Shown one piece after another: positions 19,138-30,537 of a stretch of 64,000 bases of DNA. Source of the DNA: Dokdonella_A sp044227025 (GTDB lineage Bacteria > Pseudomonadota > Gammaproteobacteria > Xanthomonadales > Rhodanobacteraceae); NCBI RefSeq assembly GCF_044227025.1, contig NZ_JBGAFX010000007.1:186001-250000 (forward strand), written 5' to 3'. The first letter of the stretch is position 1; each line of letters begins with the position of its first letter. The notes below the pieces were generated by a model. The model saw only the letters and a program-made list of their open reading frames with translations. It ran no database searches and was not told the origin of the DNA. Both the position numbers and the translations under genes were made by a program.

Positions 19138-19655
19138 CGGCGCTGTTCGAACGCCTGCTCGGCGGCGCGTTCGAGACGCTGCCCGCATGCGTGCGCAGGC
19201 TGCATCGTGCGGCCGGCACGCACCGCTATCGCGGCGAGGTCGAGGTCGAGCGCGGGCATCATCCGCTGGCGCGGCTGTGCGCCTGGGCCACGCGCCTGCC
19301 GCCGGAAGGACAAGTGCCGATCGAGGTCGCCATCGCCGCCGATGCCGATGGCGAGCACTGGTCGCGCCACGTCGGCGGCCACGTCATGCCATCGCACCTG
19401 CGCGAGCGCGGCGGCTTGCTGCACGAACGCCTTGGCCTGGCCACGTTCGTGTTCCGCCTGAGCGCGCGCGAAGGCGGCCTCGAATGGTCGGTCGTGCAGG
19501 CACGCGCGCTCGGCGTGCCGTTGCCGGCGCGCTGGTTCGTCGGCGTCACCGCACGCGAGAGCGAGGTGGATGGCCACTACCATTTCGAGGTGCGCGCAGC
19601 GCTGCCGCTCGCGGGCCTGCTCGTGCACTACCGGGGCTGGCTCGATGTCGGCTGA
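19134..19655 (+). CDS. DUF4166 protein
   Basis: A 173-aa protein with GTG start overlapping the pgeF stop by 4 nt, implying coupled translation. Features of DUF4166 are LFERLLGGAFETLP at the start, HRYRGEVEVERG, the W-S-R-H-V-G-G region, and the end HYHFEVRAALPLAGLLVHYRGWL. No catalytic motif is known for this family. It lies in a tight chain rluD-pgeF-DUF4166-DUF393, with each gene overlapping the next, so it is probably cotranscribed with them. Function unknown. Confidence 0.75.
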   Translation: MTALFERLLGGAFETLPACVRRLHRAAGTHRYRGEVEVERGHHPLARLCAWATRLPPEGQVPIEVAIAADADGEHWSRHVGGHVMPSHLRERGGLLHERLGLATFVFRLSAREGGLEWSVVQARALGVPLPARWFVGVTARESEVDGHYHFEVRAALPLAGLLVHYRGWLDVG

Positions 19656-20055
19656 GCAGCGCGACGCGGCGATCATCGTCTTCGACGGCGATTGCGCGCT
19701 GTGCAGCGGCTGGGTGCGTTTCCTGCTGCGCCACGACCGCGACGCGCGCTACCGCTTCGCCGCGATGCAGACCACCGCCGGCCGCGCGTTGCTCGCCGCG
19801 CATGGCCTCGATCCGGACGATCCGAGTTCGTTGCTGTTGCTCGAAGGCGACGCGGCATGGACGGACACCGATGCCATTCGCCGCGTGGTGGGCAGTCTCG
19901 GCGGTGCCTTCAGGGCGGCGCACGCGCTCGCCTGGATACCGAAGCCGCTGCGCGACCGCATCTACCGCTTCGTCGCACGCCACCGCTACCGCTGGTTCGG
20001 CCGCAACGCAACCTGCTTCGTGCCGACGCCGGAACAGCGCGCACGCTTCCTGTAG
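19645..20055 (+). CDS. DCC-family thiol-disulfide oxidoreductase-like protein (DUF393)
   Basis: A 136-aa protein starting MSAEQRDAAIIVFDGDC. The DxxC...C signature is DGDCALC near residues 14-20, defining the DUF393/DCC family of small thioredoxin-like proteins. The rest (RFAAMQTTAGRALL, IPKPLRDRIYRFVARHRYRWFG) matches the family. The gene overlaps the DUF4166 gene by 11 nt. A redox role is inferred from the cysteine pair only. Confidence 0.85.
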   Translation: MSAEQRDAAIIVFDGDCALCSGWVRFLLRHDRDARYRFAAMQTTAGRALLAAHGLDPDDPSSLLLLEGDAAWTDTDAIRRVVGSLGGAFRAAHALAWIPKPLRDRIYRFVARHRYRWFGRNATCFVPTPEQRARFL

Positions 20056-20110
20056 GCCGGTGCCCGCGCCGTGCGTGACGGCGGAGCCTGCCGGCGCAGC
20101 ACCATGCTCG

Positions 20111-20139
20111 CTTGAATCGAGGGCGCGTTCACCCCATTT
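20111..20139 (+). promoter_or_regulatory. Sigma-32 heat-shock promoter of clpB
   Basis: CTTGAA (20111-20116), a 15-nt spacer, then CCCCATTT (20132-20139). This is an almost perfect match to the RpoH consensus CTTGAA/CCCCATNT. It lies 57 nt before the clpB ATG. Confidence 0.88.
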
Positions 20140-20196
20140 CGTCGCCAGCCGGTCGCCCGCCGCGCGGCCTCCAACTTCGACAGGACATCCGCCACC

Positions 20197-22782
<2,586 letters not shown>

Positions 22783-22846
22783 GGTGGGCCTCGGCCCACC
22801 GCTGCGTAGCCCTGGCCGATTGCGGCGGGCCGAGGCCCGCCCTACG
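22783..22846. repeat. REP-type GGTGGGCC palindromes after clpB
   Basis: Two successive palindromes: GGTGGGCC-TC-GGCCCACC (22783-22800) and GCGGGCCGAGGCCCGC (about 22824-22840). This is the same family as the sucC-sucD repeat. No T-run follows. Confidence 0.65.
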
Positions 22847-22901
22847 ATCGGTGCCGACAAGCATCGACCCTGCAGCACGATGCGGAGCGGAGGAAGCGGC
22901 G

Positions 22902-23537
22902 ATGGCAACCGAGGTCGTCAAGGGCAAGTCGGTCACGGTGCATTTCGACGGGCAGCGCTGCGTGCATTCGCGCAACTGCGTGCTCGATCACCCGGACGTG
23001 TTCGTGCCGAACGTCGAGGGCGACTGGATCCATCCCGACGCGGCGAGCGCGGACGAGCTCATGCGCATCGCGAAGAATTGCCCGTCCGGAGCGATTCGCT
23101 GCGAACGCCATGACGGCGGCGAGGGCGAGGCCGCGCCGATCGTCAACACCGTGCGCGTGCGCGAGAACGGTCCGCTCGCATTCAACGCGCCGTTGCGCAT
23201 GCGCGGTGTCGACGATGGCCTGCGCGCGACCCTGTGCCGCTGCGGTGCCTCCAAACGCAAGCCGTGGTGCGACGGCAGTCATGCCGACCTCGGTTTCAGC
23301 GCCACCGGCGAACCGGCGGTCGTCGCCTCGCAGCCGCTGGCGTCGCGCGACGGCGAATTGCGGGCGGAGCCACAGAAGGACGGGCCACTCAAGGTCAGCG
23401 GCAACCTGGAAATCGTCAGCGGCACCGGCCATACCCTCAATCGCGTCACGGAAACGTTCCTGTGCCGCTGCGGGCAGTCGCGCAACAAGCCGTATTGCGA
23501 CGGCAGCCACCGCAAGGCCGGTTTCGTCGCCGAATGA
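22902..23537 (+). CDS. CDGSH iron-sulfur protein with N-terminal divergent [4Fe-4S] domain
   Basis: A 211-aa protein. The start was chosen at ATG 22902, with GGAGGA upstream. Residues about 1-75 form a YjdI-like mono-cluster domain (CVHSRNCVLDHPDVF ... NCPSGAI). Two CDGSH zinc-finger-like [2Fe-2S] motifs follow: CRCGASKRKPWCDGSH and CRCGQSRNKPYCDGSH. Such fusions are common in bacteria and probably act in electron transfer or iron-sulfur handling. No partner gene adjoins. Confidence 0.88.
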   Translation: MATEVVKGKSVTVHFDGQRCVHSRNCVLDHPDVFVPNVEGDWIHPDAASADELMRIAKNCPSGAIRCERHDGGEGEAAPIVNTVRVRENGPLAFNAPLRMRGVDDGLRATLCRCGASKRKPWCDGSHADLGFSATGEPAVVASQPLASRDGELRAEPQKDGPLKVSGNLEIVSGTGHTLNRVTETFLCRCGQSRNKPYCDGSHRKAGFVAE

Positions 23538-23609
23538 GGTCGGGGGCTTGAATTGGCGCGGCATATCCGCATAGTCGCGAACCCGCGCCATCGTCGTACC
23601 GAGGTCCAG

Positions 23610-23927
23610 ATGCCGATCTACGAATTCGAATGCACCGCCTGCAAGGCCGTGTTCGACCGCCTGCAGAAGTTGTCCGATCCGGATCCGCTCGACTGTCCCG
23701 AATGCGGCAAGCCGCAGGTGAAGCGACGCCTGAGCGCGCCGCAGTTCCGGCTTGCCGGTGGCGGCTGGTACGAGACCGACTTCAAGAAGGAGGGCGACAC
23801 CAAGCGCAACCTCGCCGGCAAGGACGAGGCTCCGAAGGTGGACGCGAAGCCGGAAGCGAAAGCGAACGCTGCGGCGACGGAGAGCAAGCCGGCGCCCGCC
23901 CCGAAGGCGGACGGCAGCGCCAGCTGA
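23610..23927 (+). CDS. FmdB-family zinc-ribbon protein
   Basis: A 105-aa protein starting MPIYEFECTACKAVFD. Two CxxC pairs (CTAC at 8-11 and CPEC near 30-33) form the FmdB zinc ribbon. After about residue 55 the chain is low-complexity, rich in Ala, Lys and Pro. In many proteobacteria this gene stands just before aspS; here a DUF3011 gene has come between. The family is called a putative regulator but its role is undefined. Confidence 0.85.
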   Translation: MPIYEFECTACKAVFDRLQKLSDPDPLDCPECGKPQVKRRLSAPQFRLAGGGWYETDFKKEGDTKRNLAGKDEAPKVDAKPEAKANAAATESKPAPAPKADGSAS

Positions 23928-24005
23928 CCCTGCTTCGGTCCTGTTCAGTTTCGAGGGCTAGACTGCCTGGGCATCCACAAGCCAACCAAACCCAGGGAGT
24001 AGGTC

Positions 24006-24665
24006 ATGCTCAAGCCCGTCCACGGAATCATCGCCCTCACGTTATCCGTCTGCGCGGTATCCGCTGCAGCTGCGCCCGATGCATTGCCACTCGCGTCCGC
24101 GCTCCGCGCGACCGCAGCAGCGCAGTACAACAACGACTGGCAGCCGGGACCCGGTTGGGATCGCGACATCGACGTGCGCTGCGCGAGCGAGGGTTACCAG
24201 TACAACATGTGCCAGGTCGATACCGGCCGCGGCAGCGATGTGCGACTCGTCAGCCAGATCTCCAAGACCCGTTGCGTCGAAGGCAGCAGCTGGGGCTGGA
24301 ATCGCGCCGGCATCTGGGTCGACCAGGGTTGCGAAGGCGTGTTCCGCGTGCAGCGCCGCTGGAAAGGCGGCGAAGGCGGGCGGCATGGCGGCCACCATGC
24401 CGGCGGCGGCGGATATGCCGGCGGCGATGGCGACTGGCGGCCGGGTCCCGATTGGGATCGCGCCATTCGCGTGCGCTGTGCCAGCAACGGCTTCGAGTAC
24501 AACATGTGCCAGGTCGACACCGGTCGTGGCAGCGACGTGACGATCGCCAAGCAGATCTCGAAGACGCGCTGCATGGAAGGCCGCAACTGGGGCTGGAACC
24601 GCGCCGGCATCTGGGTCGACCAGGGCTGCGAGGCCGAGTTCGTCGTCCAGCGTCGCTGGCGGTGA
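24006..24665 (+). CDS. Secreted protein with two DUF3011 repeats
   Basis: A 219-aa protein with a signal peptide (about residues 1-23). Two near-identical repeats of about 75 aa (about 42-118 and 142-217) share WDRxIxVRCAS, YNMCQVDTGRGSDV, KQISKTRC and GWNRAGIWVDQGC, with four Cys each. They are joined by a Gly/His-rich linker. The repeat pattern is that of DUF3011, usually exported and of unknown function. It lies between fmdB and aspS and is followed by hairpins and a terminator, so it is probably its own unit. Confidence 0.85.
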   Translation: MLKPVHGIIALTLSVCAVSAAAAPDALPLASALRATAAAQYNNDWQPGPGWDRDIDVRCASEGYQYNMCQVDTGRGSDVRLVSQISKTRCVEGSSWGWNRAGIWVDQGCEGVFRVQRRWKGGEGGRHGGHHAGGGGYAGGDGDWRPGPDWDRAIRVRCASNGFEYNMCQVDTGRGSDVTIAKQISKTRCMEGRNWGWNRAGIWVDQGCEAEFVVQRRWR

Positions 24666-24690
24666 CGTCCATGGAGGGACCGAATGCCGG

Positions 24691-24738
24691 TCCATAAGCG
24701 CTCCCCGCGCTTATGGACACTTCCCACATCCCTGTGGG
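24691..24738. repeat. Two hairpins downstream of the DUF3011 gene
   Basis: A perfect 11-bp stem TCCATAAGCGC/GCGCTTATGGA with loop TCCCC (24691-24717), then CCCACA-TCCC-TGTGGG (24723-24738). Neither is followed by a T-run. Together with the terminator at 24781 they make three hairpins in about 110 nt. Confidence 0.7.
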
Positions 24739-24780
24739 TCGGAATTGCAGGAGCAAATTCCGGCGGGTAGATGGATCGGA

Positions 24781-24806
24781 AATGCCCGCTTCGGCGGGCA
24801 TTTTCG
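24781..24806 (+). terminator. Rho-independent terminator before aspS
   Basis: AATGCCCGC-TTCG-GCGGGCATT, a 9-bp stem with a stable tetraloop, followed by TTCGTTT. It would end the DUF3011 transcript about 115 nt after its stop. Confidence 0.85.
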
Positions 24807-24928
24807 TTTGATGTTGCGGCTCCGCGAGGGCGTCGGATGGGCGCGCCGCTTCGCCGCATTGCGGTGCAGCAGTTTCCTCCGTAGCATTCCGCGCCTTGTT
24901 CGCGCCGAACGGCACCCGACGGAATTCC

Positions 24929-26695
24929 ATGCGTACCCATTACTGCGGACTTGTCGACGAGGCCCTGATCGGCCAGGCCATCACCCTGTGCGGTTGGGCC
25001 GACGTCGCCCGCAATCTCGGCGGGCTTTGCTTCATCGACCTGCGTGATCACGAAGGCATCGTGCAGGTGGTGGTCGAGCCGTCGGATGCGGCCGGGAATG
25101 CGGGCGTGGTCGCCGCGGCCGCCGCGGTCGGCTACGAGGACTGCCTGCGCGTGACCGGCGTCGTGCGCAAGCGCCAGTCGGTCAACGACAAGATCCGGAC
25201 CGGCCAGGTCGAAGTCGTCGCGACGAAGATCGAGCTGCTCAACAAGGCCGAGGCGCTTCCGTTCCACGCGCACGAGAATCCGGGCGAGGACATCCGCCTC
25301 AAGTACCGCTACCTCGACCTGCGCACGCCGGACATGCAGCGCAAGATGCGCACGCGCATCAAGCTCGTCCAGGCGCTGCGCCGCTGGCTCGACGCGCGCG
25401 GCTTCCAGGACATCGAGACGCCGATCCTGACCAAGGCGACGCCCGAAGGCGCGCGCGATTTCCTCGTGCCGGCGCGCATGCATCCGGGCGAGTTCTACGC
25501 GCTGCCGCAGTCGCCGCAGCTGTTCAAGCAGATCCTCATGATGGCGGGCTTCGACCGCTACTACCAGATCGCGCGCTGCTTCCGCGACGAAGCGTTGCGC
25601 GCCGATCGCCAGCTCGAGTTCACCCAGCTCGACATGGAATTCGCGTGGGTGTCCGAGCGCGACGTGCAGGACACGGTCGAGGAAATGATCCGCGTCGTGT
25701 TCCGCGAAGTCATCGACGTCGAGCTCGCGGGAGCGTTCCCGCGCATGACGTACGCGGAAGCGATGCGCCGCTACGGTTCGGACAAGCCGGACCTGCGCAT
25801 CGCGCTGGAACTGGTCGATGTCGCCGAGCAGGTGAAGGGCTGCAAGTTCAAGGTGTTCACCGATGCGGCGAATGACGCCGGCGGCCGCGTCGCCGCGCTG
25901 TGCATCCCCGGTGGCGCCGAGCTGTCGCGCAAGCAGATCGACGAATACGCCGCGCATGCCGCCAAGTACGGCGCCAAGGGCCTGGCCTACGCGAAGATCG
26001 ACGACGCGGGCGCGGTCACCTCGCCGATCGGCAAGTTCTTCGCGGAAGACGCGTTTGCCGCGCTGCTCACGCGCGTCGGCGCCGGCAACGGCGATATCGT
26101 GTTCTTCGGTGCCGGTGCCTGGAACAAGGTCAGCGACTTCATGGGCGCGGTGCGCCTGAAGGCCGGCAAGGATTTCAACCTCGTCGCCGCCGGCTGGGCG
26201 CCGCTGTGGGTCACCGACTTTCCGATGTTCGAATGGGACGACGAGGAAAAGCGCTACGTCGCCCTGCATCACCCGTTCACCGCGCCCGCGGTCGACGACG
26301 AAGCGGACCTGCGCGCGAACGCGAAGATCGCTGTCTCGCGCGGCTACGACATGGTGCTCAACGGCAACGAGATCGGCGGCGGTTCGATCCGCATCCATCG
26401 TTCGTCGATGCAGTCGGCGGTGTTCGAGCTGCTCGGCATCGGCGCCGAAGAAGCGCAGGCCAAGTTCGGCTTCCTGCTCGACGCCCTCAAGTACGGCGCG
26501 CCGCCGCACGGTGGCATCGCGTTCGGCATCGACCGCATCGCGGCACTGATGGCCGGCACCGAATCGATCCGCGACGTGATCGCGTTCCCGAAGACCACTT
26601 CGGCGCAGTGCCTCATGACCGGTGCGCCGTCGCCGGTGCCGGAGGCGCAGCTCGCCGAGGTCCACATCCGCATCGCGGAGCGCAAGGCCGAATGA
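24929..26695 (+). CDS. aspS: Aspartyl-tRNA synthetase
   Basis: A 588-aa class IIb synthetase starting MRTHYCGLVDE. The N-terminal OB-fold binds the anticodon. The catalytic domain carries motif 2 (FRDEALRADRQLEFTQLD) and motif 3 (GIAFGIDRIAALMAG), with the bacterial GAD insertion between. Length is normal. An in-frame ATG 33 nt upstream adds residues unlike the family. Its stop overlaps the start of the hydrolase gene (ATGA). Confidence 0.97.
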   Translation: MRTHYCGLVDEALIGQAITLCGWADVARNLGGLCFIDLRDHEGIVQVVVEPSDAAGNAGVVAAAAAVGYEDCLRVTGVVRKRQSVNDKIRTGQVEVVATKIELLNKAEALPFHAHENPGEDIRLKYRYLDLRTPDMQRKMRTRIKLVQALRRWLDARGFQDIETPILTKATPEGARDFLVPARMHPGEFYALPQSPQLFKQILMMAGFDRYYQIARCFRDEALRADRQLEFTQLDMEFAWVSERDVQDTVEEMIRVVFREVIDVELAGAFPRMTYAEAMRRYGSDKPDLRIALELVDVAEQVKGCKFKVFTDAANDAGGRVAALCIPGGAELSRKQIDEYAAHAAKYGAKGLAYAKIDDAGAVTSPIGKFFAEDAFAALLTRVGAGNGDIVFFGAGAWNKVSDFMGAVRLKAGKDFNLVAAGWAPLWVTDFPMFEWDDEEKRYVALHHPFTAPAVDDEADLRANAKIAVSRGYDMVLNGNEIGGGSIRIHRSSMQSAVFELLGIGAEEAQAKFGFLLDALKYGAPPHGGIAFGIDRIAALMAGTESIRDVIAFPKTTSAQCLMTGAPSPVPEAQLAEVHIRIAERKAE

Positions 26696-27402
26696 GTCGC
26701 GTCGGCGCGCGCAGCCGCAACGAAGCGCCGCGCCGGCAGCGCTCGCGCGACGACGGCGGGCGCGCGCCCGTGCGCGACCACGTGATCCTGCTGCACGGCA
26801 TCTGGATGCGCGGCATCACGTTGTTGCCGCTGGCACGCCGCCTGCGCCAATCCGGTTGCACGGTCGAGACGATCGACTACGCCAGCGTGTTCCGCGGCAT
26901 CGACCCGGCGGTCGAAAAGCTGCGCGCGCGCATGCGTTCGTACGACGGTGGCAACGTGCACCTGGTCGGCCACAGCCTCGGCTCGCTGGTCGCGCTGGAG
27001 GCCACGCGTGGCATGCGCGACCTGCCCAAGGGCCGCATCGTCTGCATCGGTCCGCCGCTGCGCGGCAGTGCGGTGGCGCGCGCGCTGACCTCGTTTCCCG
27101 GCGGTCGCCTGCTGCTCGGCCACAGCGCCGAGCCGCTCGTCACCGGCGTCGACCCGTGGAAGGGCTCGCGCGGCGTCGGCGTCATCGCCGGGCGCCTGCC
27201 GTTCGGCCTCGGCGTCACGCTCGGGCCGTTGCAGGCCCCGCATGACGGTACCGTTTCGGTGGAGGAGACGCAGTTGCCCGGCATCGCCGATCATCGAACG
27301 GTGGCCGCCTCGCACACCGGCCTGCTGTTCTCCTCCGAAGTCGCCGAACTCACGATCGCATTCCTGCGCGACGGCCGCTTCGTGCCGCCCGCGCGCGGCT
27401 GA
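26692..27402 (+). CDS. Small alpha/beta hydrolase (lipase/PGAP1-like)
   Basis: A 236-aa protein overlapping aspS by 4 nt. After an Arg-rich start come the oxyanion-hole segment VILLHGIWMRG (about 31-41), the nucleophile elbow GHSLGSL (Ser near 88), and a late Asp/His region (HDGTVSVEET ... HTGLLFS). This is the triacylglycerol-lipase/PGAP1-like esterase fold. No signal peptide is evident, so it is probably cytoplasmic. The substrate is unknown. Confidence 0.8.
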   Translation: MSRVGARSRNEAPRRQRSRDDGGRAPVRDHVILLHGIWMRGITLLPLARRLRQSGCTVETIDYASVFRGIDPAVEKLRARMRSYDGGNVHLVGHSLGSLVALEATRGMRDLPKGRIVCIGPPLRGSAVARALTSFPGGRLLLGHSAEPLVTGVDPWKGSRGVGVIAGRLPFGLGVTLGPLQAPHDGTVSVEETQLPGIADHRTVAASHTGLLFSSEVAELTIAFLRDGRFVPPARG

Positions 27403-27525
27403 TTGCCGACCACCATGGCGCGACCCATCGCGAACATCGCTGCCGCTGCGCGTACCATCGGGAACGCGACGACGGGCACGCCTGTGACGAATCACCCATC
27501 AACCATCCCCGATCGCGGCTCCGCG

Positions 27526-28044
27526 GTGCGCATCATCGGCATCGATCCCGGCAGCCGCTGCACCGGCGTCGGCATCATCGACGTCGATGCCGCCGGCCGC
27601 TCCACGCACGTGTTCCACGCTGCGCTGAAGGTGGTCGAGGACGATCAGTTCGCCGATCGCCTGAAGCGCATCTTCGACGGCATCGGCGTGATCGTCGCCG
27701 ACTACGCGCCGCAGGAAGCCGCGATCGAACGCGTGTTCATGGCGCGCAATCCCGATTCGGCACTCAAGCTCGGCCAGGCGCGTGGCGCGGCGATCTGCGC
27801 GCTGGTCAGTCGTGGCGTCGGCGTGCACGAATACGCCGCGCGCGAGGTCAAGCAGGCGGTCGTCGGCACGGGTTCGGGCGACAAGAACCAGGTCCAGCAC
27901 ATGATCGGGCTGCTGTTGCAGTTGACCGGAAAGCTGCAGGCGGACGCCGCCGATGCGCTCGCGATCGCGCTCGCACACGCGCATACGCGCTCGAGCCTGC
28001 AACGCGTCGGGATCGCGCGTGGCGCGTGGAGGCGGCGGCGATGA
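27526..28044 (+). CDS. ruvC: Holliday junction endonuclease RuvC
   Basis: A 172-aa resolvase (E. coli 173). The acidic active site is visible: Asp in RIIGIDPGSR, Glu in AIERVFMARN, and two Asp in DAADALAIALAHAH. I chose GTG 27526 because it gives the standard family start VRIIGIDPG. GTG 27484 would add 14 residues, and neither has a strong ribosome site. It works with RuvAB to cut Holliday junctions and overlaps ruvA by 4 nt. Confidence 0.93.
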   Translation: MRIIGIDPGSRCTGVGIIDVDAAGRSTHVFHAALKVVEDDQFADRLKRIFDGIGVIVADYAPQEAAIERVFMARNPDSALKLGQARGAAICALVSRGVGVHEYAAREVKQAVVGTGSGDKNQVQHMIGLLLQLTGKLQADAADALAIALAHAHTRSSLQRVGIARGAWRRRR

Positions 28045-28634
28045 TCGGTCGTCTCCGCGGCGCCCTCGTCGCCAAGCAGCCGCCGTGGATCGTGCTCGAC
28101 GTCGGCGGGGTCGGCTACGAGCTGGAAGTGCCGATGTCGACCTTCTACGACCTGCCCGAACTCGGCCGCGAGGTCGCGCTGTGCACGCACTATGCAGTCA
28201 AGGAAGACACCGTCGCGCTGTACGGATTCCTGCGCGAGGGCGAGCGCGCGCTGTTCCGCGCGCTGCAGAAGGTCAGCGGCGTCGGCGCGAAGATTTCGCT
28301 GGCGGTGCTGTCCGGCGTCAGCGTCGACGAATTCGCGCGCCTCATCCAGGGCGGCGACCTCGCCGCCCTGACGCGCATTCCCGGCATCGGCAAGAAGACC
28401 GCCGAGCGCATGCTGGTGGAATTGCGCGACCGCGTCGACGGACTCGGCAGCGGCGTTCCGGCGGCGATCGGTGGCGCTGCCGGCCCGGTGGATCCGGTGG
28501 CCGAGGCGGGCATCGCGCTGCAGACACTCGGTTACAAGCCCGCTGAAGTTTCGCGCCTCGTGCGCGAGGCGGCCGCGCCCGGCGATCGTGCCGAAGAGAT
28601 CATCCGCAAGGCGCTCAAGGCAGCGCTGCGCTGA
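28041..28634 (+). CDS. ruvA: Holliday junction branch migration protein RuvA
   Basis: A 197-aa protein starting MIGRLRGALVAK, overlapping ruvC by ATGA. It has the OB-fold (IVLDVGGVGYELEVP), two helix-hairpin-helix motifs (LQKVSGVGAKISLAVLSG and LTRIPGIGKKTAERML) and the C-terminal domain III (ALQTLGYKPAEVSRLV) that binds RuvB. Confidence 0.97.
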   Translation: MIGRLRGALVAKQPPWIVLDVGGVGYELEVPMSTFYDLPELGREVALCTHYAVKEDTVALYGFLREGERALFRALQKVSGVGAKISLAVLSGVSVDEFARLIQGGDLAALTRIPGIGKKTAERMLVELRDRVDGLGSGVPAAIGGAAGPVDPVAEAGIALQTLGYKPAEVSRLVREAAAPGDRAEEIIRKALKAALR

Positions 28635-28649
28635 GGAGAGAATCGAGTG

Positions 28650-30533
28650 ATGAGCCAGGACAGCGGCGGCGACACGAAGGCGCGCATGCGCGCGATGGTG
28701 CTCGGCGCGATCGGGGTCGTCTACGGCGACATCGGCACCAGCCCGCTGTACACGATCAAGCAGACGTTCGGCGAGCACGGCGCGCCGCCGACGGTGGCGA
28801 ACGTGCTCGGCGTGCTGTCGTGCATCTTCTGGTCGCTGGTGCTGGTGGTGTCGGTCAAGTACGCCGGCTTCATCATGCGCGCCGACAACAAGGGCGAGGG
28901 CGGCATCATGGCGCTGACCGCGCTGGCCCAGCGCAGCGTGCGTTCGAGCCAGCGTGCGCGCTGGTGGATCGTCGTGCTCGGCCTGTTCGGCGCGGCGCTG
29001 TTCTTCGGCGACGGCGTGATCACGCCGGCGATCTCCGTGCTCGGTGCGGTCGAGGGCATGGAGGTGCTCGCGCCCGGTCTCGCGCACTGGGTGGTGCCGC
29101 TGTCGGCACTGATCATCGTCGGCCTGTTCGCATTCCAGAACCGCGGCACCGGCAAGGTCGGCGCGGTGTTCGCGCCGATCATGATCGTCTGGTTCCTCAC
29201 GCTCGCCGTGCTCGGCGTGTGGCACGTTGCGCAGAATCCCGGCGTGCTGCGCGCGCTGTCGCCGTACTACGCGATCGACTTCTTCGTGCATGCGCGCTGG
29301 ACCGCGTTCTTCGCGCTCGGCTCGGTCATCCTCGCGATCACCGGTGCCGAGGCGCTGTACGCGGACATGGGGCACTTCGGCAAGAAGCCGATCCGCTGGT
29401 CGTGGTTCGGCTTCGTGCTGCCGGCGCTCGTGCTCAACTACTTCGGCCAGGGCGCGCTGCTGATCGCCGATCCGAAGGCCGCCGAGAACCCGTTGTTCCT
29501 GATGGTGCCGCCGATGCTGCTGGTGCCGATGCTGCTGCTCGCGACGATGGCCGCGGTGATCGCCTCGCAGGCGGTGATTTCCGGCGCGTTTTCGGTCACG
29601 CGCGAGGCGATCCAGCTCGGCTTCCTGCCGCGCATGCAGGTCAAGCACACCTCGCACGAGCAGATGGGGCAGATCTACCTGCCGTGGATCAACCGCATGC
29701 TGCTCGTGCTGACCCTCGCGGTCGTGGTCGGCTTCCGCTCCTCCGACAACCTCGGCGCGGCGTACGGCATCGCGGTGGTCGGCACGATGACGATCGACTC
29801 GATCCTCGTGATGATCGTGTTCCGTCGCATGTGGAACTGGAGCCGCGTGAAGGTGGGCGTGGTCGGCGCACTGTTCCTGTTCGTCGATCTCGCGTTCCTC
29901 ACCGCCAACGCGGACAAGGTCGAGCACGGCGGCTGGTTCCCGCTCGTGCTCGGCAGCGTGATCTTCATCCTGATGGCGACCTGGCGGCGCGGACGCGAAC
30001 TGGTCCTGCGCGAGATCCGCCATGGGGGTCTGGCGCTGGAGCCGTTCATTTCCTCGATCGTCGCGCATCCGCCGCTGCGCGTGCCGGGAACCGCCGTGTT
30101 CCTGACTGCCAGCCAGGAAGGCGTGCCGCACGCACTGCTGCACAACCTCAAGCACAACAAGGTGCTGCACGAGCGCAACGTGATGCTCACGGTGGAGACG
30201 GTGGATACGCCGATCGCCGAGAACGACGAGCGGGTCGAGGTCGAACCGCTCGGCGACGAGTTCTACCGCGTGACCCTGCGGTTCGGCTTCGCCGAGGATC
30301 CGGACGTGCCGAACATGCTCGAAACCGTCACCGTCTGCGGCACGCCGTTCGACATGATGGACACCACGTTCTTCCTCAGCCGCGAGAGCATCGTCGCCAC
30401 CGACCGTCCCGGCATGGCGCTTTGGCGCGACAAGCTGTTCGCCTTCATGTCGCGCAACGCGATCCCGGCGACCGCGTTCTTCCAGATCCCGGGCAATCGC
30501 CTGATCGAGCTGGGTACGCAGGTGGAGATCTAG
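28650..30533 (+). CDS. kup: Low-affinity potassium transporter Kup
   Basis: A 627-aa membrane protein starting MSQDSGGDTKAR. The N-terminal Kup/HAK signature GAIGVVYGDIGTSPLYT is followed by about 12 hydrophobic helices and a cytoplasmic C-terminal domain (from about 460). The upstream GTG at 28647 gives one extra residue and cannot be excluded, since GGAGAG suits either. It lies between ruvA and ruvB, an insertion seen in xanthomonads. K+ uptake with protons is the known family function. Confidence 0.96.
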   Translation: MSQDSGGDTKARMRAMVLGAIGVVYGDIGTSPLYTIKQTFGEHGAPPTVANVLGVLSCIFWSLVLVVSVKYAGFIMRADNKGEGGIMALTALAQRSVRSSQRARWWIVVLGLFGAALFFGDGVITPAISVLGAVEGMEVLAPGLAHWVVPLSALIIVGLFAFQNRGTGKVGAVFAPIMIVWFLTLAVLGVWHVAQNPGVLRALSPYYAIDFFVHARWTAFFALGSVILAITGAEALYADMGHFGKKPIRWSWFGFVLPALVLNYFGQGALLIADPKAAENPLFLMVPPMLLVPMLLLATMAAVIASQAVISGAFSVTREAIQLGFLPRMQVKHTSHEQMGQIYLPWINRMLLVLTLAVVVGFRSSDNLGAAYGIAVVGTMTIDSILVMIVFRRMWNWSRVKVGVVGALFLFVDLAFLTANADKVEHGGWFPLVLGSVIFILMATWRRGRELVLREIRHGGLALEPFISSIVAHPPLRVPGTAVFLTASQEGVPHALLHNLKHNKVLHERNVMLTVETVDTPIAENDERVEVEPLGDEFYRVTLRFGFAEDPDVPNMLETVTVCGTPFDMMDTTFFLSRESIVATDRPGMALWRDKLFAFMSRNAIPATAFFQIPGNRLIELGTQVEI

Positions 30534-30537
30534 GGAC

